DNA of 64,000 bases from Omphiscola glabra (lineage: Eukaryota; Mollusca; Gastropoda; Lymnaeidae), in contig OZ024804.1 of the NCBI GenBank assembly GCA_964017045.1, positions 21,580,537 to 21,644,536 on the forward strand, written 5' to 3'. Under the pieces are notes generated by a model. That model searched no databases and was not told where the DNA came from. It saw nothing but the letters and a program-made list of their open reading frames with translations. Numbering within the stretch: the first letter of the stretch is position 1; every line of letters begins with the position of its first letter. Of the stretch, positions 63,579 through 64,000 are shown piece after piece. A program made the position numbers and the translations under genes.

Positions 63579-63776
63579 CTGGGGAAATAAAAAAATCGGA
63601 ATGAGGCTAGCAACAGACGCACAAGAAGATCATCGGAAATGTTGTTAAATTAATAATATTAGCTTGATAGAATATTCAAAGCATTTAAAATATTTGCTTT
63701 AGTCTAAATATAGCTGATCTGAATCAAATTTTAACATGTGAAATTTCTCTTCTTCTTTTATATATTAAGGTCCCAC

Positions 63777-64000
63777 GTCAATGTATTGATCAACCTGGCT
63801 CCTATATATGTAGAAGGATTTCGTAATGTTTCTGAGCCTGGTATTGAAAAATGAAATATCACCGGTTGCAAGGGCTACACAGCAAGGGTAGCAGGAACTG
63901 TGGGTTGGAAGGCCTGAGGCAATAGACGCAAATGTGTCAAGTGTAGTCACCCCAACTGTTCCTTTTGAAAGCTTATTCCGGTCCCTGGTTGTCTTTAGCA
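63777..64000 (-). CDS. Possible upstream polycystin exon (partial)
   Basis: An open minus-strand frame enters from the window edge and contains a cysteine-rich stretch (SSCYPCCVALATGDISFF) followed by polar residues, with the character of an extracellular module. The only nearby donor (gtggga, boundary near 63777) is weak. Its phase does not match the 1-nt start of the next exon at 63578, so the boundary or the exon itself may be wrong. It could be chance open sequence. Confidence 0.35.

Noticed and set aside
62340..63456. CRISPR array
   Set aside because: Units are contiguous 24-bp repeats without unique spacers, in an animal intron, and explained by the adjacent exon/donor sequence.

Overview
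The window is animal nuclear DNA: AT-rich, spliceosomal introns, no operons, and dense in tandem repeats, DNA-transposon MITEs, a tRNA-derived SINE and non-LTR retrotransposons. The repeat mix and protein type suggest an invertebrate, most likely a lophotrochozoan such as a gastropod mollusc; this is inference, since no species-diagnostic gene is present.

One gene can be supported. It lies on the minus strand and runs through the whole window. It encodes a polycystin-1-like (PKD1/REJ family) receptor-channel protein. By translating the minus strand and checking splice sites and codon phase I recovered about 39 exons, roughly 5.5 kb of coding sequence (about 1,850 residues). They span 63.6 kb down to 1.0 kb, and nearly all consecutive phases agree. 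In N-to-C order: extracellular segments (63.6-52.0 kb), a C-type lectin domain (47.9-43.5 kb), a helical/GAIN-like extracellular region (43.0-31.1 kb), a degenerate GPS motif (29.5-27.9 kb), TM1 (26.0 kb), a PLAT domain over three exons (24.6-22.5 kb), further TM helices and a long cytosolic loop (19.1-14.8 kb), another TM (11.5 kb), the polycystin extracellular domain (8.3-4.3 kb) and two more channel TM helices (4.4-1.0 kb). Both ends of the gene are outside the window.

Over 90% of the window is intron, and much of that is repeats. More than 25 minisatellites (units of 11 to about 120 bp) produce long open frames that are not genes. Several of these arrays are copies of the neighbouring exon/intron junction and carry a usable-looking splice donor in every unit (62.4-63.5, 56.2-56.5, 18.9-19.1, 12.9-13.5, 28.9-29.3 and 41.9-42.1 kb). 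This is the most unusual feature seen.

Mobile elements: a 5'-truncated L2/CR1-type LINE with an intact reverse-transcriptase frame (49.2-51.7 kb) inside a minisatellite; a decayed LINE fragment (60.2-61.2 kb); two near-identical ~710-730 bp elements with 14-bp target duplications (9.6 and 30.1 kb); several hAT MITEs with 8-bp duplications; a Tigger/pogo remnant; Mutator-like MITEs with 9-bp duplications, one containing a nested hAT; a foldback element; two tRNA-SINE copies; and a possible solo LTR. No bacterial-type operon, CRISPR array, rRNA gene or functional tRNA gene was seen.
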